Assembly: GCF_900101175.1 (NCBI RefSeq)
Contig: NZ_FNFQ01000004.1
Location: forward strand, 124,001-188,000
DNA from: Stenotrophomonas pavanii
GTDB lineage: Bacteria; Pseudomonadota; Gammaproteobacteria; Xanthomonadales; Xanthomonadaceae
Direction of reading: 5' to 3'
Length of the DNA: 64,000 nt
The position numbers and the translations under genes were made by a program. Below the pieces are notes generated by a model. The model had not been told where the DNA came from. It searched no databases and saw only the letters and a program-made list of their open reading frames with translations. Shown one piece after another: positions 50,778 through 59,619 of the stretch (position 1 is its first letter; every line of letters starts with the position of its first letter).

Positions 50778-52667
50778 TTACGCCACGCGTCCGCGGCGGG
50801 CACGCTCCAGGTGCACCAGCAGCAGCGAGATCGCCGCCGGGGTCATGCCCGGGATGCGCTGCGCCTGGCCGATGGTCTGCGGGCGCACGCGCTCCAGTTT
50901 CTGCAGCGCTTCGGCCGACAGCCCGCGCACCGTGGCGTAGTCGAAGCCTTCGGCGATCGGCGTGGCTTCATGCCGCTGCTGGCGCTCGATCTCCTCGCGC
51001 TGGCGGTCCAGGTAGCCGGCGTACTTCACGCCGATCTCCACCTGCTCGGCCACCTTGGCGTCGGCCACCGCCGGGCCCAGTGACGGCACCTGCATCAGCT
51101 GCGCGTAATCCAGTTCGGGGCGCTTGATCAGGTCCAGCACGTTGGTTTCGCGGCTGACCGCCACGCCCAGCGTGTCCTGTACCTCGCGACCCAGTGCATT
51201 GGCCGGGGTCGCCCACAGCGCGCCCAGGCGCGCGCGCTCGGCGGCGACGGCGGCCTGCTTGGTCTCGAACGCGCTCCAGCGGTGATCATCCACCAGGCCC
51301 ATTTCGCGGCCGGCCGGGGTCAGGCGCTGGTCGGCATTATCCTCGCGCAGCTGCAGGCGGTACTCGGCGCGGCTGGTGAACATGCGGTACGGCTCGTTGG
51401 TGCCGTGGGTGATCAGGTCATCCACCAGCACGCCCAGGTACGCCTCGTCGCGGCGCGGGCACCAGCCGTCCAGCCCGCGCACCTGGCGCGCAGCGTTGAG
51501 ACCGGCCAGCAGGCCCTGCGCAGCGGCCTCTTCGTAGCCGGTGGTGCCGTTGATCTGGCCGGCGAAGAACAGGCCGTTGACCAGCTTGGTTTCCAGCGAG
51601 GCCTTCAGCCCGCGCGGATCGAAGAAGTCGTACTCGATCGCGTAGCCCGGGCGGGTGATATGCGCGTTCTCGAAGCCGCGGATGCTGCGCACCATCTCCA
51701 GCTGCACGTCGAACGGCAGCGAGGTGGAGATGCCGTTGGGGTAGATCTCGACGATGCCCAGGCCTTCGGGTTCGACGAAGATCTGGTGGCTGGCCTTCTC
51801 GGCGAAGCGCACCACCTTGTCCTCGATGGACGGGCAGTAGCGCGGACCGATGCCTTCGATCTGGCCGCTGTACAGTGGCGAGCGGTGCAGCGCGTCGCGG
51901 ATGATCTGGTGGGTCTGTTCGGTGGTGTGGGTGATCCAGCAGCTGACCTGCTGCGGATGCTCGTCCACCGAGCCGAGGAAGGACATCACCGGGCGCGGCG
52001 AATCGCCGGGCTGCTCGTCCATCACGCTGTAGTCCAGCGAACGGCCGTCGATGCGCGGCGGCGTGCCGGTCTTCAGGCGGTCGACCTGGAACGGACGCTC
52101 GCGCAGGCGCGCCGCCAGCGTAGTGGCCGGCGGGTCGCCCATGCGGCCGGCGGCGTACTGGGTCGGGCCGACGTGGATCTTGCCGGCCAGGAAGGTGCCA
52201 GCGGTCAGCACCACGGCCTCGGCATCGAAGCGCAGGCCGGTCTGGGTGATGACCCCGCGCACGGCGTCGCCTTCGATGACCAGGTCATCGACGGCAGCCT
52301 GGAACACGGTCAGGTTGGCCTGGCCTTCAACGATGGCGCGGATCGCCATGCGGTACAGGTTGCGGTCGGCCTGGCAGCGGGTGGCGCGCACGGCCGGGCC
52401 CTTGGAGGCGTTGAGGGTGCGCCACTGGATGCCGGCACGGTCGGCGGCATGCGCCATCGCACCACCCAGGGCGTCGATTTCCTTGACCAGATGGCCCTTG
52501 CCGATACCGCCGATGGCCGGGTTGCAGCTCATCGCGCCCACCGTTTCGATGTTGTGGGTCAGCAGCAGGGTGCGCACGCCGGTACGGGCCGCGGCCAGCG
52601 CGGCTTCGGTGCCGGCGTGGCCACCGCCAATGACAATGACGTCGTAACGATGGAAGGACGGGTTCAT
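50778..52667 (-). CDS. mnmG: tRNA uridine-5-carboxymethylaminomethyl modification enzyme
   Basis: This 629-residue flavoprotein works with MnmE to modify the wobble uridine of several tRNAs. The FAD site is [18 protein letters not shown] near residue 11 and the conserved [34 protein letters not shown] and [21 protein letters not shown] are present. The C-terminal helical domain ends [14 protein letters not shown]. Length is near 629 as in E. coli. It starts at 52667 and diverges from the non-coding RNA region downstream on the plus strand. Confidence 0.97.
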   Translation of the reverse strand: MNPSFHRYDVIVIGGGHAGTEAALAAARTGVRTLLLTHNIETVGAMSCNPAIGGIGKGHLVKEIDALGGAMAHAADRAGIQWRTLNASKGPAVRATRCQADRNLYRMAIRAIVEGQANLTVFQAAVDDLVIEGDAVRGVITQTGLRFDAEAVVLTAGTFLAGKIHVGPTQYAAGRMGDPPATTLAARLRERPFQVDRLKTGTPPRIDGRSLDYSVMDEQPGDSPRPVMSFLGSVDEHPQQVSCWITHTTEQTHQIIRDALHRSPLYSGQIEGIGPRYCPSIEDKVVRFAEKASHQIFVEPEGLGIVEIYPNGISTSLPFDVQLEMVRSIRGFENAHITRPGYAIEYDFFDPRGLKASLETKLVNGLFFAGQINGTTGYEEAAAQGLLAGLNAARQVRGLDGWCPRRDEAYLGVLVDDLITHGTNEPYRMFTSRAEYRLQLREDNADQRLTPAGREMGLVDDHRWSAFETKQAAVAAERARLGALWATPANALGREVQDTLGVAVSRETNVLDLIKRPELDYAQLMQVPSLGPAVADAKVAEQVEIGVKYAGYLDRQREEIERQQRHEATPIAEGFDYATVRGLSAEALQKLERVRPQTIGQAQRIPGMTPAAISLLLVHLERARRGRVA

Positions 52668-52713
52668 GGGGGCTGTTCAGCTGGGGCGGGCGCGGCCGGG
52701 GCCGGCGCAGGGG

Positions 52714-52730
52714 TGGCGATTTTAGCGCCA
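52714..52730. promoter_or_regulatory. Candidate enhancer site for a sigma-54 activator
   Basis: A perfect inverted repeat TGGCG-N7-CGCCA is centred about 89 bp upstream of the predicted transcription start. Sigma-54 activators typically bind such palindromes 80-200 bp upstream. The activator is unknown. Confidence 0.45.
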
Positions 52731-52783
52731 TTCGGGGCCCGGACGTGGGCGTCGGCCGGCCGGCGCCGAAATCAGCGCTAAAG

Positions 52784-52800
52784 TTGGCAGGATTTTTGCA
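52784..52800 (+). promoter_or_regulatory. Sigma-54 (RpoN) promoter
   Basis: The sequence TTGGCAGGATTTTTGCA fits the consensus TGGCACG-N4-TTGCW, with GG at 52786-52787 and GC at 52798-52799 exactly ten bases apart. Only one base of the -24 block differs. It should start transcription near 52811. Confidence 0.72.
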
Positions 52801-52810
52801 GATAACCCAA

Positions 52811-52931
52811 TAGCACCCACCGTGGCTGGCGCCGCAGGCGCCCGTGACCGGAATTGGAACAGGGGCCGGTACAGGCGCACGGTGGGGAAGCAGGGGGCCG
52901 GCAGTCGGGGGACTGTCCGGCCCTGTTTTTT
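52811..52931 (+). ncRNA. Candidate sigma-54-dependent small RNA
   Basis: About 120 nt from the predicted start to a terminator T-run contain no start codon in a sensible frame. CCCACCGTG at 52816-52824 pairs perfectly with CACGGTGGG at 52878-52886. Inside is a perfect GGCGCC-GCA-GGCGCC hairpin at 52828-52842. The 3' end is a terminator. No known RNA family is recognised. Confidence 0.6.
52895..52931 (+). terminator. Intrinsic terminator of the candidate small RNA
   Basis: GGGCCGGCAGTC and GACTG-T-CCGGCCC form a 12-bp stem with one bulged T and a GGGG loop, followed by TGTTTTTT. No plus-strand gene precedes it in the preceding 2 kb. Confidence 0.78.
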
Positions 52932-52954
52932 CTGGAGGCTATCGGGGGAGCTCC

Positions 52955-53016
52955 ATCCACGCATGGCGTGGATCTACTGATGACGGGCCTTGGGTGGATC
53001 CACGCCATGCGTGGAT
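52955..53016. repeat. Inverted pair of SMAG palindromes, ATCCACGC subfamily
   Basis: The reverse unit is 52955-52977 and the forward, GTGG-headed unit is 52994-53016. Both carry ATCCACGC and GCGTGGAT arms around a trinucleotide loop. Confidence 0.86.
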
Positions 53017-53056
53017 GCCGTGGCGGCGGCACCAGAACAACGTGCCCCAAAAACAA

Positions 53057-53079
53057 ACGGCCCCGCAGTGCGGGGCCGT
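53057..53079 (-). terminator. Intrinsic terminator downstream of the Tyr/Gly-rich lipoprotein gene
   Basis: ACGGCCCCGC, loop AGT and GCGGGGCCGT form a perfect 10-bp stem; on the minus strand it is followed by TTGTTTTT. It lies about 175 bp after the lipoprotein stop codon. Confidence 0.8.
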
Positions 53080-53210
53080 CTGTCTTCAGAGGTGCCGACA
53101 TCCGACAGGGCCGGAACAGGGGGGATCCAGATGTTCCTGTCGGATATCGACGTAGAGCTTTTTGCGGCGGCCCGTGTCGTTTTTGTCACTTTGTGACGCG
53201 GGCCGTCACC
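53080..53210 (-). ncRNA. Structured 3' UTR or independent small RNA
   Basis: On the minus strand, before the terminator, ATCCGACA and TGTCGGAT (53100-53145) enclose GGAACA and TGTTCC in one long stem with a 5-nt bulge. A second structure has CGGCCCG/CGGGCCG arms around a GTCAC-TTT-GTGAC hairpin (53168-53205). No start codon or frame is convincing. It could be a 3' UTR-derived RNA, or transcribed on its own. Confidence 0.4.
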
Positions 53211-53254
53211 GGTTCCGTAGAGTGCAACCTGGACCGGGTGAAATGCAAGACGGT

Positions 53255-53746
53255 TCAGCGCTCAACTGTGCGCTGCGTCCCACGATCCATGTTGCGCCAC
53301 GGGGAACCGTTCATCCTCGGCGCGCTCGGCGCCGGGGCCGGACGGGCCGGCGGTGGCGGCGCCGACGGCTGGATGTTCGACTGCGGCGGGCGACGCATCG
53401 AGTCCATGTTCCGCCACGGCGAACCACCGTTGTTCGACGGCCGCGGCGGCGGCGGCGGACGGTTCTCGCCACCGTTGCCGGGTGGGCGCGGTGGCGGACG
53501 GTGGTTGTGCGGCGGGCGGTAGATCGGGCGCGAGTAGTACGGATTGCCATAGCCGCCGTAGTAGCCGCCATAACCGCCGTAGTAGGGGTAGCCGTAGTTG
53601 TAGGGATAACCGGCCGGGTAGCGGTACTCCACCGACGGCGCACCGTGGTAGTAGCCGCCGCTGCGGCCACCGCCGACATAGTCGTAGGTGGTGCAGCCGG
53701 TCAGGGCCAGCAGCAGGCCACCGGCAAGCATCAGGCGCGTTTTCAT
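53255..53746 (-). CDS. Tyr/Gly/Pro-rich lipoprotein
   Basis: This 163-residue lipoprotein has a signal with lipobox ALTGC. The mature part begins with a Gly/Tyr-rich stretch (YPYNYGYPYYGGYGGYYGG), continues with Pro-rich repeats, and contains the motif SPWRNMD twice. Composition suggests an extended, surface-exposed protein. I do not recognise a family. The start at 53746 precedes MKTRLMLAGGLLLALTGC. Its transcript runs into the structured region before mnmG. Confidence 0.78.
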   Translation of the reverse strand: MKTRLMLAGGLLLALTGCTTYDYVGGGRSGGYYHGAPSVEYRYPAGYPYNYGYPYYGGYGGYYGGYGNPYYSRPIYRPPHNHRPPPRPPGNGGENRPPPPPRPSNNGGSPWRNMDSMRRPPQSNIQPSAPPPPARPAPAPSAPRMNGSPWRNMDRGTQRTVER

Positions 53747-53906
53747 GGTGGGTCCCCCCAGAGGACGGGTTGTGCTGCCAGCTTCGTGCGCAGGCATTGA
53801 ATCTGCCCTTAACTTCACTGGCCAGGATGAATGGAGGCGAAGGCCCTCATGCTGGCATGACCTGTGCCGGGGTCGCCAGCGCGGGGGCATACGTTAATCT
53901 TGCGTC

Positions 53907-54869
53907 ATGAGCGATTCACTGTTGCCCCGTGCCGACGATGTCCTGGCTGCCGCTGCGCGGATCGCGCCGCACGCCAGCGTGACCCCGGTGCTGCGCTCGC
54001 GCACGCTCGATGCGCTGGCCGGCGCGCAGCTGGCCTTCAAGGCCGAGCACCTGCAGCGCGGCGGCGCATTCAAGTTCCGCGGCGCCTGCAACGCGGTGTG
54101 GTCGCTGGATGCCGATCGCGCCAGTGCCGGCGTGGTTACCCATTCGTCCGGCAACCACGGCGCCGCGCTGGCGCTGGCGGCGCGCACCCGCGGCATTCCG
54201 TGCCACGTGGTGGTGCCCGAAGGCGCGGTCGCGGCCAAGCTGGCCAACATTGCCCGCCATGGCGCCACGCTCTGGCGCTGCCCGCCGACCATCGCCGACC
54301 GTGAGGCCACCTGCGCCAGAGTGCAGGCCGATACCGGCGCGTCACTGGTCCACCCTTACACCGACCCGGCGGTGATGGCCGGGCAGGGCACCGCGGCCCT
54401 GGAGCTGCTGCACAGCGACGGTCCGTTCGACGTGCTGGTGGTCCCGGTCGGAGGGGGCGGCCTGGCCAGCGGTACCGCGCTGGCCCTGCAGCTGGCCAGT
54501 CCCCAGACCCGGCTGGTGCTGGCCGAACCGGCCGGTGCCGACGACACCGCGCGCTCGCTGGCCGCAGGCGAGCGCCAGGGCGCGTTCACCCCGGACACGA
54601 TCTGCGACGGCCTGCGTACCCTGGTCGGCGCGCCCAACTTCGAACTGCTGCGCAACGCCAACGCCGAGGTGATCGTGGTCGATGACGCGGCGACGATGGC
54701 CGCGATGCGCCTGCTGTGGGACGTGCTCAAGCAGGTGGTCGAGCCGTCCTCGGCCACTGTGCTGGCCGCCGTGCTGGCGCAACCACAGCGGTTCGCGGGC
54801 CTGCGCGTGGGCCTGGTGCTGTCCGGCGGCAACGTCGACCTGCCCGCACTGCGCTGGGGGGCGGCATGA
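53907..54869 (+). CDS. Pyridoxal phosphate-dependent serine/threonine dehydratase-like enzyme
   Basis: This 320-residue type II PLP enzyme has the Schiff-base lysine in GGAFKFRGACNAV, the serine-binding SSGNHGAALALAAR and the phosphate loop PVGGGGLASGTALAL. Length and motifs fit short threonine deaminases or serine racemases lacking the regulatory domain. It would remove ammonia from threonine or serine, or racemise serine. The stop overlaps the next gene as ATGA, so they are co-translated. Confidence 0.88.
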   Translation: MSDSLLPRADDVLAAAARIAPHASVTPVLRSRTLDALAGAQLAFKAEHLQRGGAFKFRGACNAVWSLDADRASAGVVTHSSGNHGAALALAARTRGIPCHVVVPEGAVAAKLANIARHGATLWRCPPTIADREATCARVQADTGASLVHPYTDPAVMAGQGTAALELLHSDGPFDVLVVPVGGGGLASGTALALQLASPQTRLVLAEPAGADDTARSLAAGERQGAFTPDTICDGLRTLVGAPNFELLRNANAEVIVVDDAATMAAMRLLWDVLKQVVEPSSATVLAAVLAQPQRFAGLRVGLVLSGGNVDLPALRWGAA

Positions 54870-55498
54870 GCCGCGACCGGCACCGCCCCCGCACCGGCCT
54901 GCTGGGTTGGCTGTGGCGGCTGTTCGTGGTGCTGGTGATCTGGCTGCTGGGCGTGACCGCCTGGATCGTCTGGGTCGGCGAGCGCGACCAGGCGGCCAAG
55001 GCCGACGCCATCATCGTGCTGGGTGCGGCGGCCTATGACGCCAAGCCGTCACCGGTATTCGAGGAGCGCATCCGCCACGGCCTGGACCTGTACGAAGCCC
55101 GCTACGCGCCGCTGCTGATCTTCACCGGCGGCTATGGTGGCACCGGCGCGCGCTTTTCCGAGTCGCAGGTGGCGCGGCGCTACGCGCTCAGGCATGGCGT
55201 GCCCGACGATGCGATCCTGATCGAGACCGCCTCGCGCAACACCGTGCAGAACCTGGTGGAAGCCAAACGACTGATGGACCAGCGCGACCTGCACCGGGTG
55301 ATCATCGTCAGCGATCCGCTGCACATGGCGCGCGCGTTGCGGTTAAGCAGGGCGCTGGGCATTGATGCGCTGGCCTCGTCCACGCCCAGCACGCGCTTCC
55401 GCAGCTTCCACACCAGCTGGCGCTTCCTGGTTCAGGAGATCTATTTCTTCCATCGCGACCTGGTGCGCCCGCCGCTGAGCTCGCCGGCCAATACCTGA
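54866..55498 (+). CDS. YdcF/DUF218 family membrane protein
   Basis: This 210-residue protein has one N-terminal transmembrane helix (LWRLFVVLVIWLLGVTAWIV) and a DUF218 domain in the periplasm: ADAIIVLGAAAYDAKPSPVFEERI, LLIFTGGYGGTGARFSESQV and VIIVSDPLHMARALRLSR. YdcF-type proteins bind S-adenosylmethionine or act in envelope polysaccharide metabolism; the exact role is unknown. The start at 54866 overlaps the upstream stop by four bases. Confidence 0.88.
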   Translation: MSRDRHRPRTGLLGWLWRLFVVLVIWLLGVTAWIVWVGERDQAAKADAIIVLGAAAYDAKPSPVFEERIRHGLDLYEARYAPLLIFTGGYGGTGARFSESQVARRYALRHGVPDDAILIETASRNTVQNLVEAKRLMDQRDLHRVIIVSDPLHMARALRLSRALGIDALASSTPSTRFRSFHTSWRFLVQEIYFFHRDLVRPPLSSPANT

Positions 55499-55531
55499 GG
55501 GCGGAAACCTGATCTGGGCGGGTGGCATGCG

Positions 55532-55601
55532 GTAGTGCCGGCCGCTGGCCGGCAGAGGTCCACCGGGGAATCATGAGGTGCCGGCCAGCGGCCGGCACTA
55601 C
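55532..55601. repeat. Inverted pair of SMAG palindromes
   Basis: Forward unit 55532-55554 and reverse unit 55579-55601 of the TGCCGGCC subfamily. They lie in the 326-bp gap between convergent genes, which contains no reading frame of note. Confidence 0.88.
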
Positions 55602-55743
55602 CGGGCGATCAGCCGCCGACACGGCGCGGGTCTGTTGGGTGCCAACCCTGCGTACGGCGTGGCACGCGGCCGGCACTACCGGGCGATCAGCCGCCGACAC
55701 GGCGCGGGTCTGGTGCGTGCCAACCCTGCGTACGGCGTGGCAT
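55588..55743. repeat. Tandem duplication of a 78-bp block
   Basis: Bases 55588-55665 are repeated at 55666-55743 with only about three differences. Each copy starts with the outer half of a SMAG unit and includes GGGCGATCAGCCGCCGACAC. A partial third copy (55804-55827) reaches into the bioC stop codon, followed by a GTCG-headed pair at 55747-55817. Confidence 0.88.
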
Positions 55744-55824
55744 GAGGTCGTGCTGGCCGCCGGCCGGCAGAGATCCACCAGGGAATCGTGAGGTTGCCGG
55801 CCAGCGGCCGGCACGACCGGGCGA

Positions 55825-56709
55825 TCAGGTCTGCTTGCGCCGGATCGGAATCGCCGACACCGGCACCGAGGCGACGTCATGCCCGCCTTCGCGGATCGGC
55901 GCGCCCGGGTCAGGTGCCCAGGCGTGGGCGTAGATCACTTCCCAGCTGCTGGGCAGCTTGCCGTCGGCGCGGCGCATCGGTTCATACGCCGCTGCCGCTG
56001 CGGCGAAACGGCCACGCCCGGTCAGCGTATGGCGGCGGTCCACCCGTGCGTTGGTCGCGCCCATCGCGCGCAGCTCGCGCATCAGCGAGGGCAGGTCGTC
56101 ATAGGTCAGGGTGAACAGGTCGCGGTCCAGCACCGGGTCGCGGAAGCCGGCCATCATCAGCGCATCGCCGAACTGGGCGATCTGCGCGAAGCGGCTTACG
56201 TGCGGGCGGTCATCGGCGGCCGCAAAGGCCTCGTTGAGTTCCACCAGCGTGTCCGGGCCGAAGGTGGAGCACAACAGCAGGCCCCCGGGCTTGAGCACGC
56301 GACGGAACCCGGCGAATACCGCCGGCAGGTCGTCCACCCACTGCAGGCACAGGTTGCTGAAGATCACGTCGACGCTGTTGTCGGCCAGCGGCAGCGCGGC
56401 GGCATCGCCGCACAGGCGCTGGAACGGCTTCCACCACCCGGCCTGGCGCTTGGCCTGGTCCAGCATCGGCAATGCGACGTCCAGCGCGATGACCTGCGTC
56501 TTCGGCCAGCGCTTCTTCATCAGCGCGCTGGCGTGGCCGGTGCCGGCGCCGATGTCCAGCACCACCTCCGGCTTGCGGGCTTCCAGGTAGTCCAGCGATT
56601 CCACCAGCCGCGCCTGCACCTCGCGCTGCAGAGCGGCGGCGGCGTCGTAGCTGTTGGCAGCGCGGGCGAACGCGCGGCGGACATGGCGGGCATCGAAATG
56701 GGACGGCAT
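55825..56709 (-). CDS. bioC: Malonyl-[acyl-carrier protein] O-methyltransferase
   Basis: This 294-residue methyltransferase methylates malonyl-ACP to begin pimelate synthesis, so that fatty acid enzymes can elongate it. The N-terminal RRAFARAANSYDAAAALQREV and the SAM-binding VVLDIGAGTGHASALM are typical of BioC. The later DVIFSNLCLQWVDDLPAVF also fits. It is the last gene of the biotin operon, and the SDR gene lies 12 bp upstream. The C-terminus is slightly longer than usual and its stop codon lies inside a repeat. Confidence 0.93.
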   Translation of the reverse strand: MPSHFDARHVRRAFARAANSYDAAAALQREVQARLVESLDYLEARKPEVVLDIGAGTGHASALMKKRWPKTQVIALDVALPMLDQAKRQAGWWKPFQRLCGDAAALPLADNSVDVIFSNLCLQWVDDLPAVFAGFRRVLKPGGLLLCSTFGPDTLVELNEAFAAADDRPHVSRFAQIAQFGDALMMAGFRDPVLDRDLFTLTYDDLPSLMRELRAMGATNARVDRRHTLTGRGRFAAAAAAYEPMRRADGKLPSSWEVIYAHAWAPDPGAPIREGGHDVASVPVSAIPIRRKQT

Positions 56710-56721
56710 TGCGAGAGTCTC

Positions 56722-57501
56722 TTAGAACGTACCGGGGTAGGCGCCGCCGTCGATCAGCAGGTTCTGCCCGGTGAGGTAACCGGCCTGCGCACTGCACAGG
56801 AAGGCGCAGGCGGCGCCGAATTCGTCCGCCGTGCCGAAGCGGCCGGCGGGGATCTGCTGGCGGCGGCGTTCGGCCACTTCCGCAGCATTGCCGTCCTTGC
56901 CCGCACTGTGGGCGAAGTTGGCGCGCAGGCGGTCGGTGTCGAACTGGCCGGGCAGCAGGTTGTTGATCGTGACGTTGTGCGCGACGGTACGGCGCGACAG
57001 GCCGGCGACGAAGCCGGTCAGGCCGCTGCGCGCGCCGTTGGACAACGCCAGGATGTCGATCGGCGCTTTCACTGCCGACGAGGTGATGTTGACGATGCGG
57101 CCGAAGCCACGCGCGATCATCGCGTCGACGGTGGCGCGGATCAGCGCGATCGGCGCCAGCATGTTGGCGTCCAGTGCGGCGATCCAGTCATCGCGCTCGA
57201 AGCTGCGGAAGTCGCCGGGCGGTGGGCCGCCGGCGTTGGTGACCAGGATGTCCACCTGAGGGCATGCGGCCAGCGCCGCGGCACGGCCGGCCTCGGTGGT
57301 GACGTCGGCGGCGACCGCGCGGATCTCCGCCGCGCCGGGCAGGGCGCGCAGCGCTTCGGCTGCGACTTGCAGCGCTGCCTCACCACGGGCCACGATCACC
57401 ACGTTGACGCCCTCGCGCACCAGCGCCCGCGCGCAGCCCAGGCCCAACCCCTTGCTTGCGCCGCAGACCAGTGCCCAGCGGCCGTTGATACCCAGATCCA
57501 T
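56722..57501 (-). CDS. Short-chain dehydrogenase-like protein with altered catalytic site
   Basis: This 259-residue Rossmann-fold protein resembles FabG. The nucleotide motif is VCGASKGLGLGCARALV, the LVTNAGGPPPG loop and catalytic Ser141 are present, but the YxxxK site at the expected distance is Ser154-NGA-Arg158. With Tyr and Lys missing, classic reductase chemistry is unlikely. It lies between bioH and bioC in the biotin operon, so a role in pimeloyl handling is possible. A family of SDRs lacking the tyrosine is known, function unclear. Confidence 0.85.
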   Translation of the reverse strand: MDLGINGRWALVCGASKGLGLGCARALVREGVNVVIVARGEAALQVAAEALRALPGAAEIRAVAADVTTEAGRAAALAACPQVDILVTNAGGPPPGDFRSFERDDWIAALDANMLAPIALIRATVDAMIARGFGRIVNITSSAVKAPIDILALSNGARSGLTGFVAGLSRRTVAHNVTINNLLPGQFDTDRLRANFAHSAGKDGNAAEVAERRRQQIPAGRFGTADEFGAACAFLCSAQAGYLTGQNLLIDGGAYPGTF

Positions 57502-57530
57502 GCGTCAATCCTGCGGAATTCGGAGGGGAC

Positions 57531-58310
57531 TCATTGTCCGCCATCGACCGGTGACAGGCCGGCAACGAAGTGTTGCAGGGCGCTGGCTACCTCGTCGGCA
57601 TGGCCGAGGAACGGCGCGTGGCCGCCATGGGCGATGGTCAGTGCCTGTGCACCCGGGGCCAGTGCCGCGGCGGCCTGCATCGCCGCCGGAGACACCAGCC
57701 GGTCACGCTGGCCGGCGATCCACAGGCTGGGCCTGGCCAACGTCGGCAGCGCGCCGCGCAGGTCGGTGCTCTCCAGCAGGCGCAAGCCTTCCAGCAGGGC
57801 GCGTTCGCTGGGCGCGCCACGCTCGACCAGGTGCTGGCGCAGCGTGCGCAGCTCCTCGCGGGCGTGCGCCGAGCCCATCACGTCCAGCGCCAGGAAGCGT
57901 TCCAGGGTGCCACCGAAGTCGGTGGCCAGCTCGCGCCCGAACTGCTCGAACACCGCCGGCTCCACCGCATGCGGCCAGTCATCGCCACGCACGAAGCGTG
58001 GCGTGGCCGCGATCATCGCCAGCCCACGCACCTTCGGCAGTGTCGCGGCGGCGTGCAGCGCGAACAGGCCGCCCAGCGACCAGCCGCACCACACCGCCGG
58101 CGGCGTGGCTGCGGCAATGGCGTTGACCACGAACGGCAGGCGCAACGGCGTGGTGTCTTCGCGGCTGTGGCCATGGCCCGGCAGATCAACGCAATGCAGG
58201 GTGAACCGGTCGGCCAGGCGTTGCACCAGCGGCGCGAACACACCGCCCTGCAGGGCCCAGCCATGGATCAGTACCAGGTCCGGCCCCTGGCCGGTGACAT
58301 CGATATGCAT
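57531..58310 (-). CDS. bioH: Pimeloyl-[acyl-carrier protein] methyl ester esterase
   Basis: This 259-residue alpha/beta hydrolase cleaves the methyl ester of pimeloyl-ACP, ending elongation. The nucleophile is Ser78 in GWSLGGLFALHAAATLP, the acid is in WIAGQRDRLVSP and the histidine in HGGHAPFLGHADE. Size and position between bioF and the SDR gene fit BioH. The N-terminus MHIDVTGQGPDLVLIHGWALQ is conserved. With BioC it forms the ACP-based pimelate route. Confidence 0.93.
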   Translation of the reverse strand: MHIDVTGQGPDLVLIHGWALQGGVFAPLVQRLADRFTLHCVDLPGHGHSREDTTPLRLPFVVNAIAAATPPAVWCGWSLGGLFALHAAATLPKVRGLAMIAATPRFVRGDDWPHAVEPAVFEQFGRELATDFGGTLERFLALDVMGSAHAREELRTLRQHLVERGAPSERALLEGLRLLESTDLRGALPTLARPSLWIAGQRDRLVSPAAMQAAAALAPGAQALTIAHGGHAPFLGHADEVASALQHFVAGLSPVDGGQ

Positions 58311-58328
58311 GGGAAAACGACAGCAGGC

Positions 58329-59552
58329 TCAGGCAAAGACAGGCAATGGCGGCGGCGCGGCGTCGCGCATCGCCAGGTCCACGCGGTCGCGCGCGCTGGC
58401 GATGGCCTCCACCAGGCCACGCACCTGCTCGGGGGTGTGCAGCGCGGACAGGGTGACGCGCAGGCGTGCCTTGCCTTCGGGCACGGTGGGCGGGCGGATC
58501 GCGCCGACCAGCCAACCGGCCTGTTCCAGTGCCCTGGACATCGCCATGGCGCGATGATCGTCACCACACAGCAGCGGCTGGATCGGCGTTTCCGAGGCCA
58601 TCAGGTCCAGTCCGTGGCGGCGCGCTTCGCCGCGGAACAGCGCGATCAGGTCGGCCAGTTTCGAACGGCGCCAGTTGTCACGGCGCGCCAGGCGCACCGC
58701 TTCCAGTGCAGCCGCGGCCAGCGGCGGTGGCATCGCAGTGGTGTAGATGTACGGGCGTGCGGTTTCGGCCAGGTGTTCGACCAGGTCGTCGCGGCCCAGC
58801 ACCAGCGCGCCGGAACCGCCCAGTGCCTTGCCCAGCGTGACCAGCTGCAGCGGCACATCGTCCACGCCCAGTCCGGCGGCGGCCACGGCACCGCGGCCGT
58901 CACCGACCACGCCCACGCCGTGCGCATCGTCCACATAGAACAGCGCCTGCTGCAGGCGCGCCACCAGCGACAATGCGCGCAGCGGTGCGATGTCGCCATC
59001 CATGCTGAAGACACCGTCGGTGGCCAGCATCGCCGCACCGTCAGGCGCATGCTTGAGCTGGCGCATCGCGCCTTCGGCATCGAGGTGCGGATAGCGGCGC
59101 AGGCGTGCCCCGGCCAGCCGCGTCGCATCGAGCAGGCTGGCGTGGTTGAGCTTGTCCTGCACGCAGACGTCGTTCTCTTCGCTCAGCAGCGCCTGCTGCA
59201 CGGCCAGGTTGGCGGCGAAGCCACTGCCGAACAGCAGTGCACGCGGATAGCCCAGCCACTCGGCCATTTCGCGTTCCAGCGCGTCATGCAGGGCGTGGTG
59301 GCCGCAGACCAGGTGCGAGGCGCCGGCACCGGCGCCTTCGCGCGCCGCTGCATCCTGCAGCGCATTGACCACGCTGAACTGCTGGGCCAGGCCCAGGTAA
59401 TCATTGCTGCAGAAGCCGGTCAGCCACTGGCCGTCCACCTCCAGGCGGACGCCATCACGACGGCTGACCGTGCGCCGCGTGCGGCGACGGCCTTGGGCAT
59501 CGCGCAGGGCGCGCTGGGCGTGGAGGCGGGCGGTCAGGTCGGGGCGGGCCAT
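58329..59552 (-). CDS. bioF: 8-amino-7-oxononanoate synthase
   Basis: This 407-residue PLP enzyme condenses pimeloyl-ACP (or CoA) with alanine. The cofactor lysine is in [17 protein letters not shown] and the [12 protein letters not shown] and [15 protein letters not shown] motifs are present. The start at 59552 gives [20 protein letters not shown]; the longer frame lies in the bioB-bioF gap. It follows bioB by 67 bp and precedes bioH by 18 bp in the operon. Confidence 0.96.
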   Translation of the reverse strand: MARPDLTARLHAQRALRDAQGRRRTRRTVSRRDGVRLEVDGQWLTGFCSNDYLGLAQQFSVVNALQDAAAREGAGAGASHLVCGHHALHDALEREMAEWLGYPRALLFGSGFAANLAVQQALLSEENDVCVQDKLNHASLLDATRLAGARLRRYPHLDAEGAMRQLKHAPDGAAMLATDGVFSMDGDIAPLRALSLVARLQQALFYVDDAHGVGVVGDGRGAVAAAGLGVDDVPLQLVTLGKALGGSGALVLGRDDLVEHLAETARPYIYTTAMPPPLAAAALEAVRLARRDNWRRSKLADLIALFRGEARRHGLDLMASETPIQPLLCGDDHRAMAMSRALEQAGWLVGAIRPPTVPEGKARLRVTLSALHTPEQVRGLVEAIASARDRVDLAMRDAAPPPLPVFA

Positions 59553-59619
59553 GGCGGCTGAATGCAGCGACGGGGCGGCTAGGGTAGCGCGTTGCCGCGA
59601 CGCCTGCTTGCGGCCCGTC

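Larger units (their letters stand above)
52668..53254. other. Gene-free structured region between mnmG and the Tyr/Gly-rich lipoprotein gene
   Basis: This 587-bp gap holds no convincing protein gene. From left to right it contains an inverted repeat TGGCG-N7-CGCCA, a sigma-54-type promoter, a about 120-nt structured RNA with a terminator on the plus strand, an inverted SMAG pair, and a minus-strand terminator preceded by several long hairpins. Confidence 0.7.

Noticed and set aside
52668..53254. Possible tRNA, SRP RNA or RNase P RNA in the large non-coding gap
   Set aside because: No T-loop, no CCA end and no signature sequence of those RNAs was seen.
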